Source: Sphaerisporangium rufum (GTDB lineage Bacteria; Actinomycetota; Actinomycetes; Streptosporangiales; Streptosporangiaceae). From it: a DNA stretch of 64,000 nucleotides. Below, piece by piece: positions 9,541 to 18,640 of this stretch; positions within the stretch are counted from its first letter, which is position 1, and each line of letters opens with the position of its first letter. Location of the stretch: positions 1 to 64,000 of the forward strand of contig NZ_BOOU01000062.1 in the NCBI RefSeq assembly GCF_016863395.1, read 5' to 3'. Both the position numbers and the translations under genes were made by a program. Below the pieces are notes generated by a model, which was given only the letters and a program-made list of their open reading frames with translations, ran no database searches and was not told the DNA's origin.

Positions 9541-9610
9541 GAGCCGCCGTCCGGTGCGGCGCGGGAGCGCCCGGCGGGCGCCGGGCCGGTCCGCCCGGCC
9601 GGGGCCGGGC

Positions 9611-9801
9611 ACAGAAGAACCCCGGGCGTGCTCCGCCTCGTGGTGAGACGGGCCGGCTGGACCAAGGGAGGAGCGTGCGCTCCTCCCGCCGGCTGCCCGG
9701 GGTTCCGGTGTCTGTCTTGGATTCGCCGGACGTCACCCGTGCCCTCAGGGAAGGCACGACGTCGGGACGACAGGTCCTGACTGGCGATGTCCTAGCGGAC
9801 A
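9611..9801. ncRNA. Candidate structured RNA (unassigned family)
   Basis: Perfect stems are visible. 9611-9615 pairs with 9711-9715 and 9617-9627 with 9695-9705, closing a junction. Inside it are a hairpin at 9633-9651 and a longer arm, 9652-9657 with 9688-9693, capped by 9666-9673 with 9680-9687. Downstream, 9729-9733/9759-9763 plus 9738-9743/9753-9758 form a second element and 9788-9792/9797-9801 a third. Many separate perfect stems in one gap suggest a structured leader or small RNA. I could not match it to RNase P RNA, tmRNA, SRP RNA or a riboswitch class I know. The strand is undetermined because the stems read equally well on both. Confidence 0.4.
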
Positions 9802-9821
9802 GCCACCTCGCTAGCCCTATG

Positions 9822-9836
9822 ACAATCAACCATTGT
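9822..9836. promoter_or_regulatory. Candidate Fur-family operator
   Basis: ACAAT-CAACC-ATTGT is a perfect 5-5-5 inverted repeat in otherwise GC-rich DNA, about 165 bp before the Fur-family gene. Its size and AT content fit a Fur/Zur/Nur-type box, although it does not match a consensus exactly. Confidence 0.4.
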
Positions 9837-10000
9837 TTCGGACCACCTCCCTTCTGCGTGCTTCGCAGGCTATGCGACCGGTCGATCAACGGGCAAGCGA
9901 ATATCCCTCGACTGATCCCGCGCAGGTCAGAGCCTTGCGGCCCGCCCCGCCGGCCGTCACCCCGTCCGGGAGGCGCCGGGCGGCTCGTAGACTTCAGAGC

Positions 10001-10414
10001 ATGACCGGGACTTGGCACGAGCAGCTGCGCGCCCGCGGTTACCGGGTAACGCCGCAGCGGCAGCTGGTGCTGGAGGCGGTCAGCCGGCTCGGCCACGCCA
10101 CCCCCGAAGAGATCTGCGGCCGCGTCCAGGAGACCGCCCGCGGCGTCAACATCTCCACGGTCTACCGCACGCTGGAGCTGCTGGAAGAGCTGGGCATGGT
10201 CACCCACACCCACCTCGGCCACGGCGCCCCCACCTACCACCTGGCCAGCGAGGCCGACCACGTCCACCTGGTGTGCCGCGGCTGCGGCGAGATCACCGAG
10301 GTCGGCCCGGAGCTGGTCGAGGGCCTGGTCAGCCGGCTGGAGGCCGATCTCGGCTTCGGCACCGACGTCCGGCACCTGACCGTGTTCGGCCGCTGCCGCA
10401 ACTGCCGGCCCTGA
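10001..10414 (+). CDS. Fur-family metalloregulator (Nur-like by context)
   Basis: This 137-aa protein has a winged helix (VTPQRQLVLEAVSRL; ISTVYRTLELLEELGMV) followed by the dimer/metal domain. It has the His-rich stretch EADHVHLVCRGCGEI and the C-terminal CRNC pair, which together form the structural zinc site. The ATG follows TAGACT by 7 nt; upstream in-frame codons have no homology and cross the promoter. In Streptomyces the Fur homologue next to a folate-binding YgfZ gene is the nickel regulator Nur. That assignment rests on neighbourhood only; Zur or PerR-like roles remain possible. Confidence 0.85.
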   Translation: MTGTWHEQLRARGYRVTPQRQLVLEAVSRLGHATPEEICGRVQETARGVNISTVYRTLELLEELGMVTHTHLGHGAPTYHLASEADHVHLVCRGCGEITEVGPELVEGLVSRLEADLGFGTDVRHLTVFGRCRNCRP

Positions 10415-10449
10415 GCACGCCCGGCCGCGCGGCGCAATAGCCTTGGGGC

Positions 10450-11538
10450 ATGCGTAGCCCTCTGCTGGACCTGCCGGGCGCGGTGGCCGCCGACGCCCCG
10501 GACGAGACCGTCGCCGCCCACTACGGCGAGCCGTACGCCGAGCAGCGCGCCCTGGTCGCGGGCCAGGCCCTGGTGGACCGGAGCGACCGCGAGGTCGTGC
10601 GGATCACCGGGCCGGACCGGCTCGGCTGGCTCAACAGCCTGACCTCGCAGAAGCTGGACGCGTTGCCGCCCGGCACGGCGACCCAGACGCTGTTCCTGGA
10701 CGCCCAGGGCCGGCTGGAGCACCACCTGACCCTGGTGGACGACGGCGAGGCCGTCTGGGGGCATGTCGAGCCGGGCGCCGCGGCCGCGCTGATCGCCTTC
10801 CTTACGAAGATGCGCTTCATGCTGCGCGTCGAGGTGGCCGACCTGACCGCCGACTATGCCGTGGTCACCGTCCGGCCGCCGGTGCCCGCCCCCGGCCCCG
10901 GCGAGCCCCCCGCCGGCGAGCCGGTCCCGGACGCCGTCCCGGCGGGCGCGATCGCCGTCGGCGGCGACCTGCTGGTGCCGCGCGAGCGGCTGGCCGGCCT
11001 GCCCGCCGAGCTCGGCCTGCGCCCGGCCGGCCTGTGGGCCTACGAGGCGCTGCGCGTCGCGGCGCACCGGCCCCGGCAGGGGTTCGAGACCGACCACAAG
11101 ACTATCCCCCACGAGGTGGGCTGGATCGGCGCCGCCGTGCACCTGACCAAGGGCTGCTACCGCGGGCAGGAGACCGTGGCCCGGGTGCACAACCTCGGCC
11201 ACCCGCCGCGCCGGCTGGTCTTCCTGCACCTGGACGGCAGCGCCGACACGCTGCCGCCGCACGGCGCCCCGGTGACCCTCGGCGTCGGCGCGCCGCGCGA
11301 GGCCGACCCGGAGGCCGTGGTGGAGGGCACCGCGGAACCGGGCCAGGTGGGGTTCGTCGGCACCGCCGTCCGGCATTACGAGCTCGGCCCGATCGCGCTG
11401 GCCGTGGTGAAGCGCACCGTCCCGGTGGACATCGACCTGCTGGCCGGCGGGGTCGCCGCGACCCAGGAGGTCGTCGTGCCGCCGGACGCCGGCCGCAACG
11501 TCACCATCGACCCCGCGCTGCGCCGCCGCGTCCGCTGA
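10450..11538 (+). CDS. ygfZ: YgfZ/GcvT-type folate-binding protein
   Basis: The 362-aa tetrahydrofolate-binding protein is involved in maintenance of Fe-S cluster enzymes. The diagnostic motif KGCYRGQE is present with its Cys near residue 236, followed by a GcvT-like C-terminal barrel. The N-terminal domain contains the family pattern ITGPDRLGWLNSLTSQ. TAGCCT (10438-10443) lies 6 nt before the ATG and 24 bp after the fur stop, so it can be transcribed alone as a leaderless message. Length matches actinobacterial homologues. Confidence 0.93.
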   Translation: MRSPLLDLPGAVAADAPDETVAAHYGEPYAEQRALVAGQALVDRSDREVVRITGPDRLGWLNSLTSQKLDALPPGTATQTLFLDAQGRLEHHLTLVDDGEAVWGHVEPGAAAALIAFLTKMRFMLRVEVADLTADYAVVTVRPPVPAPGPGEPPAGEPVPDAVPAGAIAVGGDLLVPRERLAGLPAELGLRPAGLWAYEALRVAAHRPRQGFETDHKTIPHEVGWIGAAVHLTKGCYRGQETVARVHNLGHPPRRLVFLHLDGSADTLPPHGAPVTLGVGAPREADPEAVVEGTAEPGQVGFVGTAVRHYELGPIALAVVKRTVPVDIDLLAGGVAATQEVVVPPDAGRNVTIDPALRRRVR

Positions 11539-11556
11539 CCGGCCGCCCGGGGACGG

Positions 11557-11982
11557 TCAGACCTCCAGGATCAGGGTGATCGGGCCGTCGTTGACCAGCG
11601 AGACCTTCATGTCGGCGCCGAACACCCCGGTGGCGACCCGGGCGCCGAGCGCGCGCAGCTCGGCCACCACCGCGTCGACCAGCGGCTCGGCGACCGGGCC
11701 GGGGGCCGCGGCCTGCCAGGTGGGGCGGCGGCCCTTGCGGGCGTCGCCGTAGAGGGTGAACTGGCTCACCACCAGCAGCGGGGCGCCGATGTCCGAACAC
11801 GATTTCTCGCCGGACAGGATGCGCAGCCCCCAGAGCTTGGCGGCCAGCCGGGCGGCCTGCGCCGGCCCGTCGTCGTGGGTCACCCCGACCAGCACCAGCA
11901 GGCCCGGCTCGTCGATCTCGCCCACGGCCCGCCCGTCGACCACCACGGACGCGGAACTCACCCGCTGAACAACGGCACGCAT
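11557..11982 (-). CDS. dtd: D-aminoacyl-tRNA deacylase
   Basis: The 141-aa enzyme hydrolyses D-amino acids from mischarged tRNA. It starts with the family N-terminus [13 protein letters not shown] and contains the active-site block [16 protein letters not shown] as well as the C-terminal [12 protein letters not shown] close to the catalytic Gly-Pro region (GxNxP type). A longer in-frame ORF upstream has no homology. It is divergent from the asparaginase gene and converges on ygfZ with an 18-bp gap. Confidence 0.95.
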   Translation of the reverse strand: MRAVVQRVSSASVVVDGRAVGEIDEPGLLVLVGVTHDDGPAQAARLAAKLWGLRILSGEKSCSDIGAPLLVVSQFTLYGDARKGRRPTWQAAAPGPVAEPLVDAVVAELRALGARVATGVFGADMKVSLVNDGPITLILEV

Positions 11983-12071
11983 GGTCCCTGATTCTCGCAC
12001 GCCGGTCCCCCCGGGCGGCCCGGTGCGGCGCGCCGGGCCGCCGTCCGTACACTCTGGGGGCACGAGAGGAG

Positions 12072-13034
12072 ATGGACGTGGCGAGTGCGGCGTTGGTCGT
12101 GGAAGTGGTCCGGTCCGGGTTCGTGGAGTCGGTCCACCATGCCCGGGTGTTCACCATGGACGCCGCGGGCGCGCCGGCCATGGTGCACGGGGACGTCACG
12201 GCGGCGGTCTCGCCGCGCTCGTCGATGAAGCCGCTGCAGGCGCTCGGCATGCTGCGCGCCGGGCTGGACCTCGACGGCGAGCCGCTCGCGCTCGCCTGCG
12301 CCAGCCACGCCGGCGAGGAGTTCCACGTCGAGGGCGTCACCAAGATCCTCGCGGCGGCCGGGCTGGACGAGACGGCGCTGCGGTGCCCGCCCGCGCTGCC
12401 GGGCGACGAGGAGGCCGCCCGGCGGGTGCTGGCGGCCGGCGGCGGCCCGGCGCCGATCACCATGGACTGCTCGGGCAAGCACGCCGCGATGCTCGCCACC
12501 TGCGCGGCCAACGGCTGGTCGGTGGCGGACTACCTGCACCCGGCGCATCCGCTGCAGCGCGCGATCCGCGGCACGGTGGAGGAGCTGACCGGAGAGCGGG
12601 TCGCGGCCACCGGGGTGGACGGCTGCGGCGCGCCGCTGTTCTTCTCCTCCATGGCCGGGGTGGCCCGCGCCTTCCGCCGGCTGGTGCTCGCCGAGCCGGG
12701 CTCACCGGAGCGGCGGGTCGCCGACGCGATGCGCGCCCACCCCGAATGGACGTCGGGCACCGCCCGCCCGGAGACGGCGGTGATGCGGGCGGTCCCCGGG
12801 CTGCTGATCAAGTCGGGCGCCGAGGCGTTCGAGGCGTTCGCCCACCAGGACGGGGCGGCCGGCACCCTCAAGATCGAGGACGGCGGCCGGCGGGCCCGGA
12901 TGCCGGTGCTGGTCGCCGCGCTGCGCGCGCTCGGCCTCGGCCACGACCGGCCCGAGCTGGACGCGCTGGCCGCCCCGCCGCTGCTCGGCGGCGGCCGCCC
13001 GGTCGGCGAGATCAGGGTCCGCCGGGCGGGGTGA
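12072..13034 (+). CDS. Class 3 (Rhizobium etli-type) L-asparaginase
   Basis: The 320-aa protein belongs to the Asparaginase_II (PF06089) family, unrelated to E. coli AnsA/AnsB. The SxxK dyad that defines class 3 is seen in [10 protein letters not shown] (Ser50/Lys53). The zinc-site residues are in [10 protein letters not shown] and the second Cys in DGCGAPLF. Asparagine hydrolysis to aspartate and ammonia is the expected reaction. A GAGAGGAG box precedes the ATG. It is divergent from dtd. Confidence 0.88.
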   Translation: MDVASAALVVEVVRSGFVESVHHARVFTMDAAGAPAMVHGDVTAAVSPRSSMKPLQALGMLRAGLDLDGEPLALACASHAGEEFHVEGVTKILAAAGLDETALRCPPALPGDEEAARRVLAAGGGPAPITMDCSGKHAAMLATCAANGWSVADYLHPAHPLQRAIRGTVEELTGERVAATGVDGCGAPLFFSSMAGVARAFRRLVLAEPGSPERRVADAMRAHPEWTSGTARPETAVMRAVPGLLIKSGAEAFEAFAHQDGAAGTLKIEDGGRRARMPVLVAALRALGLGHDRPELDALAAPPLLGGGRPVGEIRVRRAG

Positions 13035-13171
13035 TCCTGCCCCGCTCACCGGGGCCCGGCGGCCGGTACCACCGGGCGGGGGCGACCACGGTGACATCAC
13101 CGGGCGGCGTCCGGGTGGTGTCCCGGGATCCGCCGCCACCGCGGTGGCGCCGCCCGGTCACCGGGCCGGCA

Positions 13172-14845
13172 TCACAGCGGGCGGCGGAACTGGCGGCTGG
13201 TGGAGATCGCGCCGGAGGTGGTCAGCGTGAAGGTGCGCATCGAGTCGGCGAACCTGGACAGGTCCCACTCGGCCGGCCCGTGGTACCAGTACAGGTTGTC
13301 GGCCTGCTGCCCGTTGCCGTTCACCGATGCCACCACCCGCGCCCACCGGTCCACGTTGTCGAACACCACGGCGTAGGGCAGGTAGCGGGAGAACAGCTCG
13401 ACCCGCTGGGCCGCCGGCACGTCGCCGAGCTCGCCGGAGGCCAGATGGTCGCGGAAGCCGAGGGTGTGGGCGAGCGCCGCGGCGCCCTTGGCGGTCTTGG
13501 CCGGCATGTACTGCCCGCCGGCGGCCAGCGCCCCGCCGGCGATGATCAGTGCCAGGCCGAGCAGGCCGTAGGTGGTGAACCAGGCGAGCAGCACGGTGGC
13601 CAGCACGCCGAGGCCGATGAGCGCGATGCCGATCGTGGTCCACCGGGTGCGCACCGAGTCGGGCCGCCGGGCGAACCAGCCCTGGGCGACCACGTCGCGG
13701 TACAGGGCGTCGCGGACCTTGCCCAGCCCGGCGGCGAACGAGCCGTGCAGCTCCGACAGCAGCACCGAGTCGCGGCCGTCGAAGATGGCGCGGTACAGCG
13801 CCCGCTCGTAGTCGAGCAGCTCCGCCAGCGGCGCGCCGGGCACCTTGACCAGCAGCCAGTCCGGGGTCTCGTAGGTGGTGCGCTGCTGCTCCTCGATGTG
13901 CACGAAGCCGCGGACCGCCAGGTCGACGATGCTGGCGGTGACGTCGATCACGTCGGCCTGCTCGTCGATCAGCGTGCCGATCTGGCCGGGGCGGACGCCG
14001 TCGGGCGGGGCGAAGTGGCCGCCGCTCACCCCGGTCACCTGGCCGCTCTCGCTGCCGAGGACCCGGGCGTCCCGGCCGCGCGTCCAGTACAGCAGGCCGA
14101 CGCCGCCGAGCAGCAGCACCAGCAGGCCGAGCAGCGCGCCGCCGGTGACCGCGTTGACGGTGAAGGCGTTGGCCAGCTCGAAACGGCGCTCCAGGATCGG
14201 CCGGCCGCCGGTCGCGCTCTTGGGGAAGCCCGCGACGACGGTCAGCGCCTGGCCGGGGCCGAGCCCCTGCTGCTCGAACTCCGCCCGGGTGCCGCTCTCG
14301 TCCATCGAGGCGGCGGTGCAGCCGATGACCGAGGTCAGGTCGCCGGCGAAGCAGGACAGGCTCTGCAGGGGAGCCGGGCCGGTGAGGTGCACCACCGCGT
14401 TCTGCACCGGCACCGACCAGCCGTTCACGGCGTACCACCGCAGCTCCTCGCCGCCGCCCACCGGGGTGACCGTGCCGGCCACGTCGTACTCGATCGTGGC
14501 ACTGCCGTTGCCGGTGAGGGTGATGGTGTCACCGGCCAGCCGGCCGTCGCCCTTGAAGCCGGTGACCCGGTAGAGGCGGTCGTCGGAGTCGTCGTGGCGG
14601 GTGCGGGTGAGCAGGGTGCGCCGGACGTCACCGGTGTAGGTGATCTGTTCCTTGACGTGCAGCACGCCGCCGCGGCGCAGCTCCAGGGTGAGGTCGGTCC
14701 GGCTCACGGCGCCGGCCGCTGCCGCACCCGAGCCGTTCGCCGGACGGGCGCTCGCCGCCCCGGCCGCCGCGGCGGCCGGGGCGGCGACAAGGGCGGCCAG
14801 CGCGAGGGCCACCGCGGGCACGAGTCGACGGGGGAGATCCACCAT
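13172..14845 (-). CDS. DUF2207 membrane protein with signal peptide
   Basis: The 557-aa protein has an N-terminal signal sequence (hydrophobic residues about 8-28), an extracellular beta-rich DUF2207 domain (about 45-235), a transmembrane helix (about 243-263), a cytoplasmic segment and two adjacent helices (about 430-470), then a soluble tail. DUF2207 proteins are widespread in Actinobacteria with no fixed role. The ATG follows minus-strand TAGGCT (14854-14859) by 8 nt, suggesting a leaderless transcript. The antisense frames over this gene are shadows. Confidence 0.8.
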   Translation of the reverse strand: MVDLPRRLVPAVALALAALVAAPAAAAAGAASARPANGSGAAAAGAVSRTDLTLELRRGGVLHVKEQITYTGDVRRTLLTRTRHDDSDDRLYRVTGFKGDGRLAGDTITLTGNGSATIEYDVAGTVTPVGGGEELRWYAVNGWSVPVQNAVVHLTGPAPLQSLSCFAGDLTSVIGCTAASMDESGTRAEFEQQGLGPGQALTVVAGFPKSATGGRPILERRFELANAFTVNAVTGGALLGLLVLLLGGVGLLYWTRGRDARVLGSESGQVTGVSGGHFAPPDGVRPGQIGTLIDEQADVIDVTASIVDLAVRGFVHIEEQQRTTYETPDWLLVKVPGAPLAELLDYERALYRAIFDGRDSVLLSELHGSFAAGLGKVRDALYRDVVAQGWFARRPDSVRTRWTTIGIALIGLGVLATVLLAWFTTYGLLGLALIIAGGALAAGGQYMPAKTAKGAAALAHTLGFRDHLASGELGDVPAAQRVELFSRYLPYAVVFDNVDRWARVVASVNGNGQQADNLYWYHGPAEWDLSRFADSMRTFTLTTSGAISTSRQFRRPL

Positions 14846-15040
14846 GGCCCGTCAGCCTAGCGGCCCGTACCCGGCCCTCGTGGTTCGACCGGCGGTTCCC
14901 GCGAACGGTTCAATCATCCTTGAAAGGTGCTCAGGTCGATCTCCGCCGTACGAGACCTCCTCGAATCGGCGAGCCGGTGCGTGTCCCAGGAGCGATCACT
15001 TGATCGGCCTTCTGGATCGCCGCCGCCGAGGGCGGCAAGG

Positions 15041-17152
15041 TCAGCGGGAGGGAGGGCCGGCTCTGGCGGCGAGGTGGGCCTGCAGTTCGGCGTGCCGGAA
15101 CTGGTAGAAGGGGCCCACGGCCCGCAGGACGCCCAGCCGGTGCAGGTCGTGCAGGAACGGCATCAGGCGCAGCGGCAGCCGGCCCGCGGGCGCGAGGTGC
15201 AGCAGGGCGATGGTGGATTTCAGCCAGGTGTGCTGGCGCTTGTTCACCAGGCCGAACGCTATGCCGAAGACGATGCCCATGCCCGCGTCCACCGACGCGG
15301 ACGGGTTCGTCGGCACGAGGTCGGCCTCGTTCATGAAGTCGACGGCGAAGCCGACGGCCGCCCCCAGCAGCAGCGCGTTCATCAGCTGCAGGCCGACCAG
15401 GCCCCGGTTGACCCGCCAGGTGGACCGCGGGGTGACCGCGGCGGTGAACGGCGGGAGGTGGTCCTCGTCGGCGCGGCCGGGTTTCCGGTTCTGCCGCCGC
15501 CAGACCCGTACGGTCACCCAGCCGACGCCGAGCGCCGACATCAGGCCGGCCACGCCCATCTTCCAGCCGTACTCCAGCGCGTAGTACACCGCACCCGGCA
15601 GCCCGAGGCCGGCGGGCAGCAGGATGAGGATCATCCACATGTCGGATCTCAGGCCGCGGCTGAAGTCCCGCAGCCGCCGCCGGACGCGGAGCGGGGCGAA
15701 GTCGGGGGTGCGGGCGGCCTCTACTGCGGACAGGCCGTAGCAGGCGCCGAAGGCCGCGCCGAAGAGCGGCCCGTAGGTCAGCATGGCGGTCAGCGCGGCC
15801 GGGAGCGCGAACGCCAGGCCGGTCAGCGCGCCGATCGAGGTACGGATGAGGGCTCGCGGTAATCGGGAGGCGGGCAGCGCCTGGTCGGTCAGCCGCCACC
15901 AGGCCAGGTCGTGATCGCCGGATTCGGCGGGCAGGCGGGCCAGCCGGTGCGTCCACGCGGTGACGGCGGCCGGGTCCCAGGCAGCCGGCCGGATCGTGGC
16001 GCGGGCCGCCAGCAGCGCGCCGAGGGCGTTGTCCAGCAGGTGGGCGCGCAGCGCCGGCGCGTCGCGGGCGTACTCGCCCGCCAGCGGGGCGGGGTCGACG
16101 TCCGGCCGGTCGGCGTAGACGGCCCGGACCAGCCACAACCCCAGAGCGATGGAGGTGACCTCGGCCAGGGCCGGCGCGTCTCCCTCGCGCAGGGCGCGCA
16201 ACACCCGGGTCCACGCCGGCGAGGGCGCGGGCAACGCGGTGGCCAGGTAGTCGGCCACCGCGTCGCGGGGCAGCGCCTTGGGGGCGATGACGGCGGCGGC
16301 CCGGAGCGGGCGCCGGGCGGCGGCGACCGCGTCGCCGTACTCGGTGGTCCGCGAGGTGATGATCAGCTGGTCGCGTGGGCGGAGGGTGGTGGACAGCTTC
16401 TCGATGACCTTGGCACGGGCGGGTTCGGGCAGCTCGTCCAGGCCGTCGAGAACGGCCAGGATCGCGCCGCGGTCCGCCAGGACGTCGGCGCCGTCCTGCC
16501 GATTGCCCGGGTCGGGCAGGGCGGCGTAGTCGGTGCGCACCCGCCGGGCCACCCAGTCCTGGAACCGGGGGTAGGCCTCGATGTCCCAGTCGGCGGCGGG
16601 CAGCAGCACCGGGACCGGGTCGTCGTCAGCCCGCGTTTCGATCAGTCTCAGCATCAGCTGGATGGCCAGGGTGGTCTTGCCGGTCCCCCGGCCGCCGGTG
16701 ATGACCAGGCGGCGGGGGCGCAGCCTGCGGAAGGCGACGGCGAGCGCGGCGATCTGGTCCGATCGGCCGGACACCGCCGGCTCGCGGTCGATGATCAGGT
16801 GCGGGCGATCCATGAGGTCGCTCTTCTGGGTCAGGTGCCAGGAGATCGGGATGGGCGGGTCGCCCACGGAACGCGTCACCACCTCGTCGCTCCACCGCTC
16901 CTGCACCAGCCGGGCGAGATCCCGCTTGGTCTCGGTGACGCTCCTGGCGGCGGGGGCGAGCGTCCGGCCGGCCCGCTCGACGATCAGGCCGGCCGCCACC
17001 GCCGCGACGATGGTGCCGGCCAGCCAGGGGCCGCTCCACACGCCGTCGTTGAGCACCTGGTTGGCGGCCACCGACACCGCGACCGGCGCCAGCACCATGG
17101 ACAGCCATAAGAGCCGGGCCCGCGGCCTTCCCTCGCCCACCATGCCGGCCAT
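15041..17152 (-). CDS. Membrane-associated NACHT-domain NTPase
   Basis: The 703-aa protein has two N-terminal hydrophobic helices (about 13-60), a NACHT-type STAND NTPase core with Walker A TGGRGTGKTTL (about 155-165), Walker B ILAVLDGLDELP (about 231-242) and a sensor 1 region LIITSR (about 262-267), then a helical region and four or so C-terminal membrane helices (about 440-640). STAND NTPases are signal-driven oligomeric switches. In bacteria many act in anti-phage defence or in development, but a membrane-embedded C-terminus is not the usual effector. Target unknown. It is divergent from a PadR regulator. Confidence 0.8.
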   Translation of the reverse strand: MAGMVGEGRPRARLLWLSMVLAPVAVSVAANQVLNDGVWSGPWLAGTIVAAVAAGLIVERAGRTLAPAARSVTETKRDLARLVQERWSDEVVTRSVGDPPIPISWHLTQKSDLMDRPHLIIDREPAVSGRSDQIAALAVAFRRLRPRRLVITGGRGTGKTTLAIQLMLRLIETRADDDPVPVLLPAADWDIEAYPRFQDWVARRVRTDYAALPDPGNRQDGADVLADRGAILAVLDGLDELPEPARAKVIEKLSTTLRPRDQLIITSRTTEYGDAVAAARRPLRAAAVIAPKALPRDAVADYLATALPAPSPAWTRVLRALREGDAPALAEVTSIALGLWLVRAVYADRPDVDPAPLAGEYARDAPALRAHLLDNALGALLAARATIRPAAWDPAAVTAWTHRLARLPAESGDHDLAWWRLTDQALPASRLPRALIRTSIGALTGLAFALPAALTAMLTYGPLFGAAFGACYGLSAVEAARTPDFAPLRVRRRLRDFSRGLRSDMWMILILLPAGLGLPGAVYYALEYGWKMGVAGLMSALGVGWVTVRVWRRQNRKPGRADEDHLPPFTAAVTPRSTWRVNRGLVGLQLMNALLLGAAVGFAVDFMNEADLVPTNPSASVDAGMGIVFGIAFGLVNKRQHTWLKSTIALLHLAPAGRLPLRLMPFLHDLHRLGVLRAVGPFYQFRHAELQAHLAARAGPPSR

Positions 17153-17302
17153 CGTAATGATCGCGACGGCGACCGGTGACCTCCCGCGAAGCCGGCGCCG
17201 CCCGGCCCGGCCGCCGCCGAGCCTGGCACGAGGCCCGACGACCGCCTGGTCTGGAACCCATGAGGCGGCTCGGTTCGGTGCCGGCCTCCTAATAATAAGA
17301 TC

Positions 17303-17332
17303 ATCTGTATATATTGATCATATGAGACAGAT
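17303..17332. promoter_or_regulatory. Candidate PadR autoregulatory operator
   Basis: ATCTGT (17303-17308) and ACAGAT (17327-17332) form an inverted repeat. They flank the AT-rich core TATATTGATCATATGA and overlap the PadR start codon. Position and symmetry fit autorepression by the PadR protein encoded there. Confidence 0.45.
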
Positions 17333-17654
17333 GCAGGAGCCGAGCTTCCTGATTTTGACCGCGCTGGCCGCCGGTCCACAGCATGGATACGGCGTCATTG
17401 CCGACGTGGCGCGCATCTCGGACGGCCAGGTCCGCCTGCGCGCCGGCACCTTGTACGCCGCTCTCGACCGGCTTCGGGAGGAAAAGCTGATCACCGAGGA
17501 TCGGGAGGAGATCGTCGACGGCCGGGTACGCCGCTACTACCGGCTGACCGGTGACGGGGCGGCGCGACTGGCGGCGGAGGCCGAGCGGATGCGCAGGCAC
17601 GCCACGGCGGCCGCCACGCGCCTGCGGGCGCTCGGTTCGGGAGGGGCGGCATGA
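17322..17654 (+). CDS. PadR-family transcriptional regulator
   Basis: The 110-aa protein shows the PadR winged helix: FLILTALAAGPQHGYGVIADV, then LRAGTLYAALDRLREEKLI and the wing with RRYYRLTGDGAARL. It is the short subfamily without a long C-terminal domain. The start lies in the only strongly AT-rich DNA of the neighbourhood. The stop overlaps the next gene start (ATGA), so the two are translationally coupled. This PadR/membrane-protein pairing is common in actinomycetes and suggests the membrane protein is co-controlled. Confidence 0.9.
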   Translation: MRQMQEPSFLILTALAAGPQHGYGVIADVARISDGQVRLRAGTLYAALDRLREEKLITEDREEIVDGRVRRYYRLTGDGAARLAAEAERMRRHATAAATRLRALGSGGAA

Positions 17655-18640
17655 GCCCGCTCGAAGCCGCCTACCGTCGCCTCCTCGCCGTTTATCCGCG
17701 CGATCACCGGGCGCGGCACGAGGAGGAGATGATCGGCGTGCTGATGGCCGGTGCGCGGCCCGGTCAGCTTCGCCCGCACTTCCTCGATGTGACCGACCTG
17801 CTGTGGGGGGCGTCGCGCGTGCACGCCCGCCGGGCTTTCGGGCCGGGTTCGGCGGGTGCCTGGCGCGCGGGCCTGACCGTGGCCATGGCGCTGTGGCCGC
17901 TGCTGATGCTGGCCGCCGCGCTGGCGATGACCCTGATGATGGTCGTCGACCTCGTGGCATCCCCGGCGAGCGTCGGCGTCGTTCCGTCGCGAGAACCGAT
18001 CGTGGCCCTTCTGGGCCTGGTCGAGCCGGTCATCGTCGCGGCCCCACCCGCGCTGGCTGTGCTGCTCGGCCGCCGGTGGATCGCCGTTCTCGGCGCGCTC
18101 GCGCTCGCCTGCCACCTGGTGCTCCCCTGGTACGGGTCGGGCGTGGTCGCCCTGTCGCTGGACGGTGTGGCGATCGTGCTGCCGGACTTCCGGCTACCGA
18201 CCACCGGCTGGTTCTTTACGGCCCAGGTGGTGGCCGCCGTCATCGCCTTCCTGCCCGCCGCGCGCCGGGCGCTCGCGCTGGTTCCCCGGCGAGGGTTCCT
18301 GCGGTGGACGCCGCTCGCGCTGGCCGGGCTGATCGCGGGCCATGCCATGGTGCGCCTGGCGGGCGTGATCGACCATCAGATCATCATCTGGAAACCCGTG
18401 CCCTGGCTGGTAGTGGTCGGGCTGGCCGCCGGGTTCGCCTGCCGGTCGGCGTCCGGCAGGCGGGCGGCGCTGGTGCTGTTCCTGCCCGCGGCGGCCCTGG
18501 GTGATCTAGGGAATCCGCCGTGGACGCCCGCCGTCGTGGTCTTCGCCCAGCTCGGCTGCGCGGTCCTGGCCTTCGCCGCCGCCGTTTCGACGCGGCGCCG
18601 CGGCGGCCGCCGGGTGGCCGAGGTCACGCCGGGCCGGTGA
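17651..18640 (+). CDS. Multi-pass membrane protein co-transcribed with PadR
   Basis: The 329-aa protein has an N-terminal cytosolic helix (about 1-65) with the pattern YPRDHRARHEEEM, often seen in actinobacterial membrane proteins next to PadR genes. About seven hydrophobic helices follow between residues 75 and 318, and the C-terminus is Arg-rich. It overlaps the PadR stop by 4 nt. No catalytic motif is visible. A membrane sensor or a permease-like role can be imagined, but the sequence does not decide. Confidence 0.7.
   Translation: MSPLEAAYRRLLAVYPRDHRARHEEEMIGVLMAGARPGQLRPHFLDVTDLLWGASRVHARRAFGPGSAGAWRAGLTVAMALWPLLMLAAALAMTLMMVVDLVASPASVGVVPSREPIVALLGLVEPVIVAAPPALAVLLGRRWIAVLGALALACHLVLPWYGSGVVALSLDGVAIVLPDFRLPTTGWFFTAQVVAAVIAFLPAARRALALVPRRGFLRWTPLALAGLIAGHAMVRLAGVIDHQIIIWKPVPWLVVVGLAAGFACRSASGRRAALVLFLPAAALGDLGNPPWTPAVVVFAQLGCAVLAFAAAVSTRRRGGRRVAEVTPGR

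Larger units (their letters stand above)
9529..10000. other. Non-coding gap rich in RNA structure, upstream of fur
   Basis: No protein gene is supported in these 472 bp. They hold a branched hairpin array (9611-9715), two further hairpins (9729-9763 and 9788-9801), a 15-bp AT-rich inverted repeat (9822-9836) and the fur -10 hexamer TAGACT (9988-9993). Confidence 0.7.

Noticed and set aside
9459-9665. A 68-codon minus-strand frame as a possible leader peptide
   Set aside because: It covers half of the branched hairpin and has no ribosome site. No minus-strand gene follows it directly.
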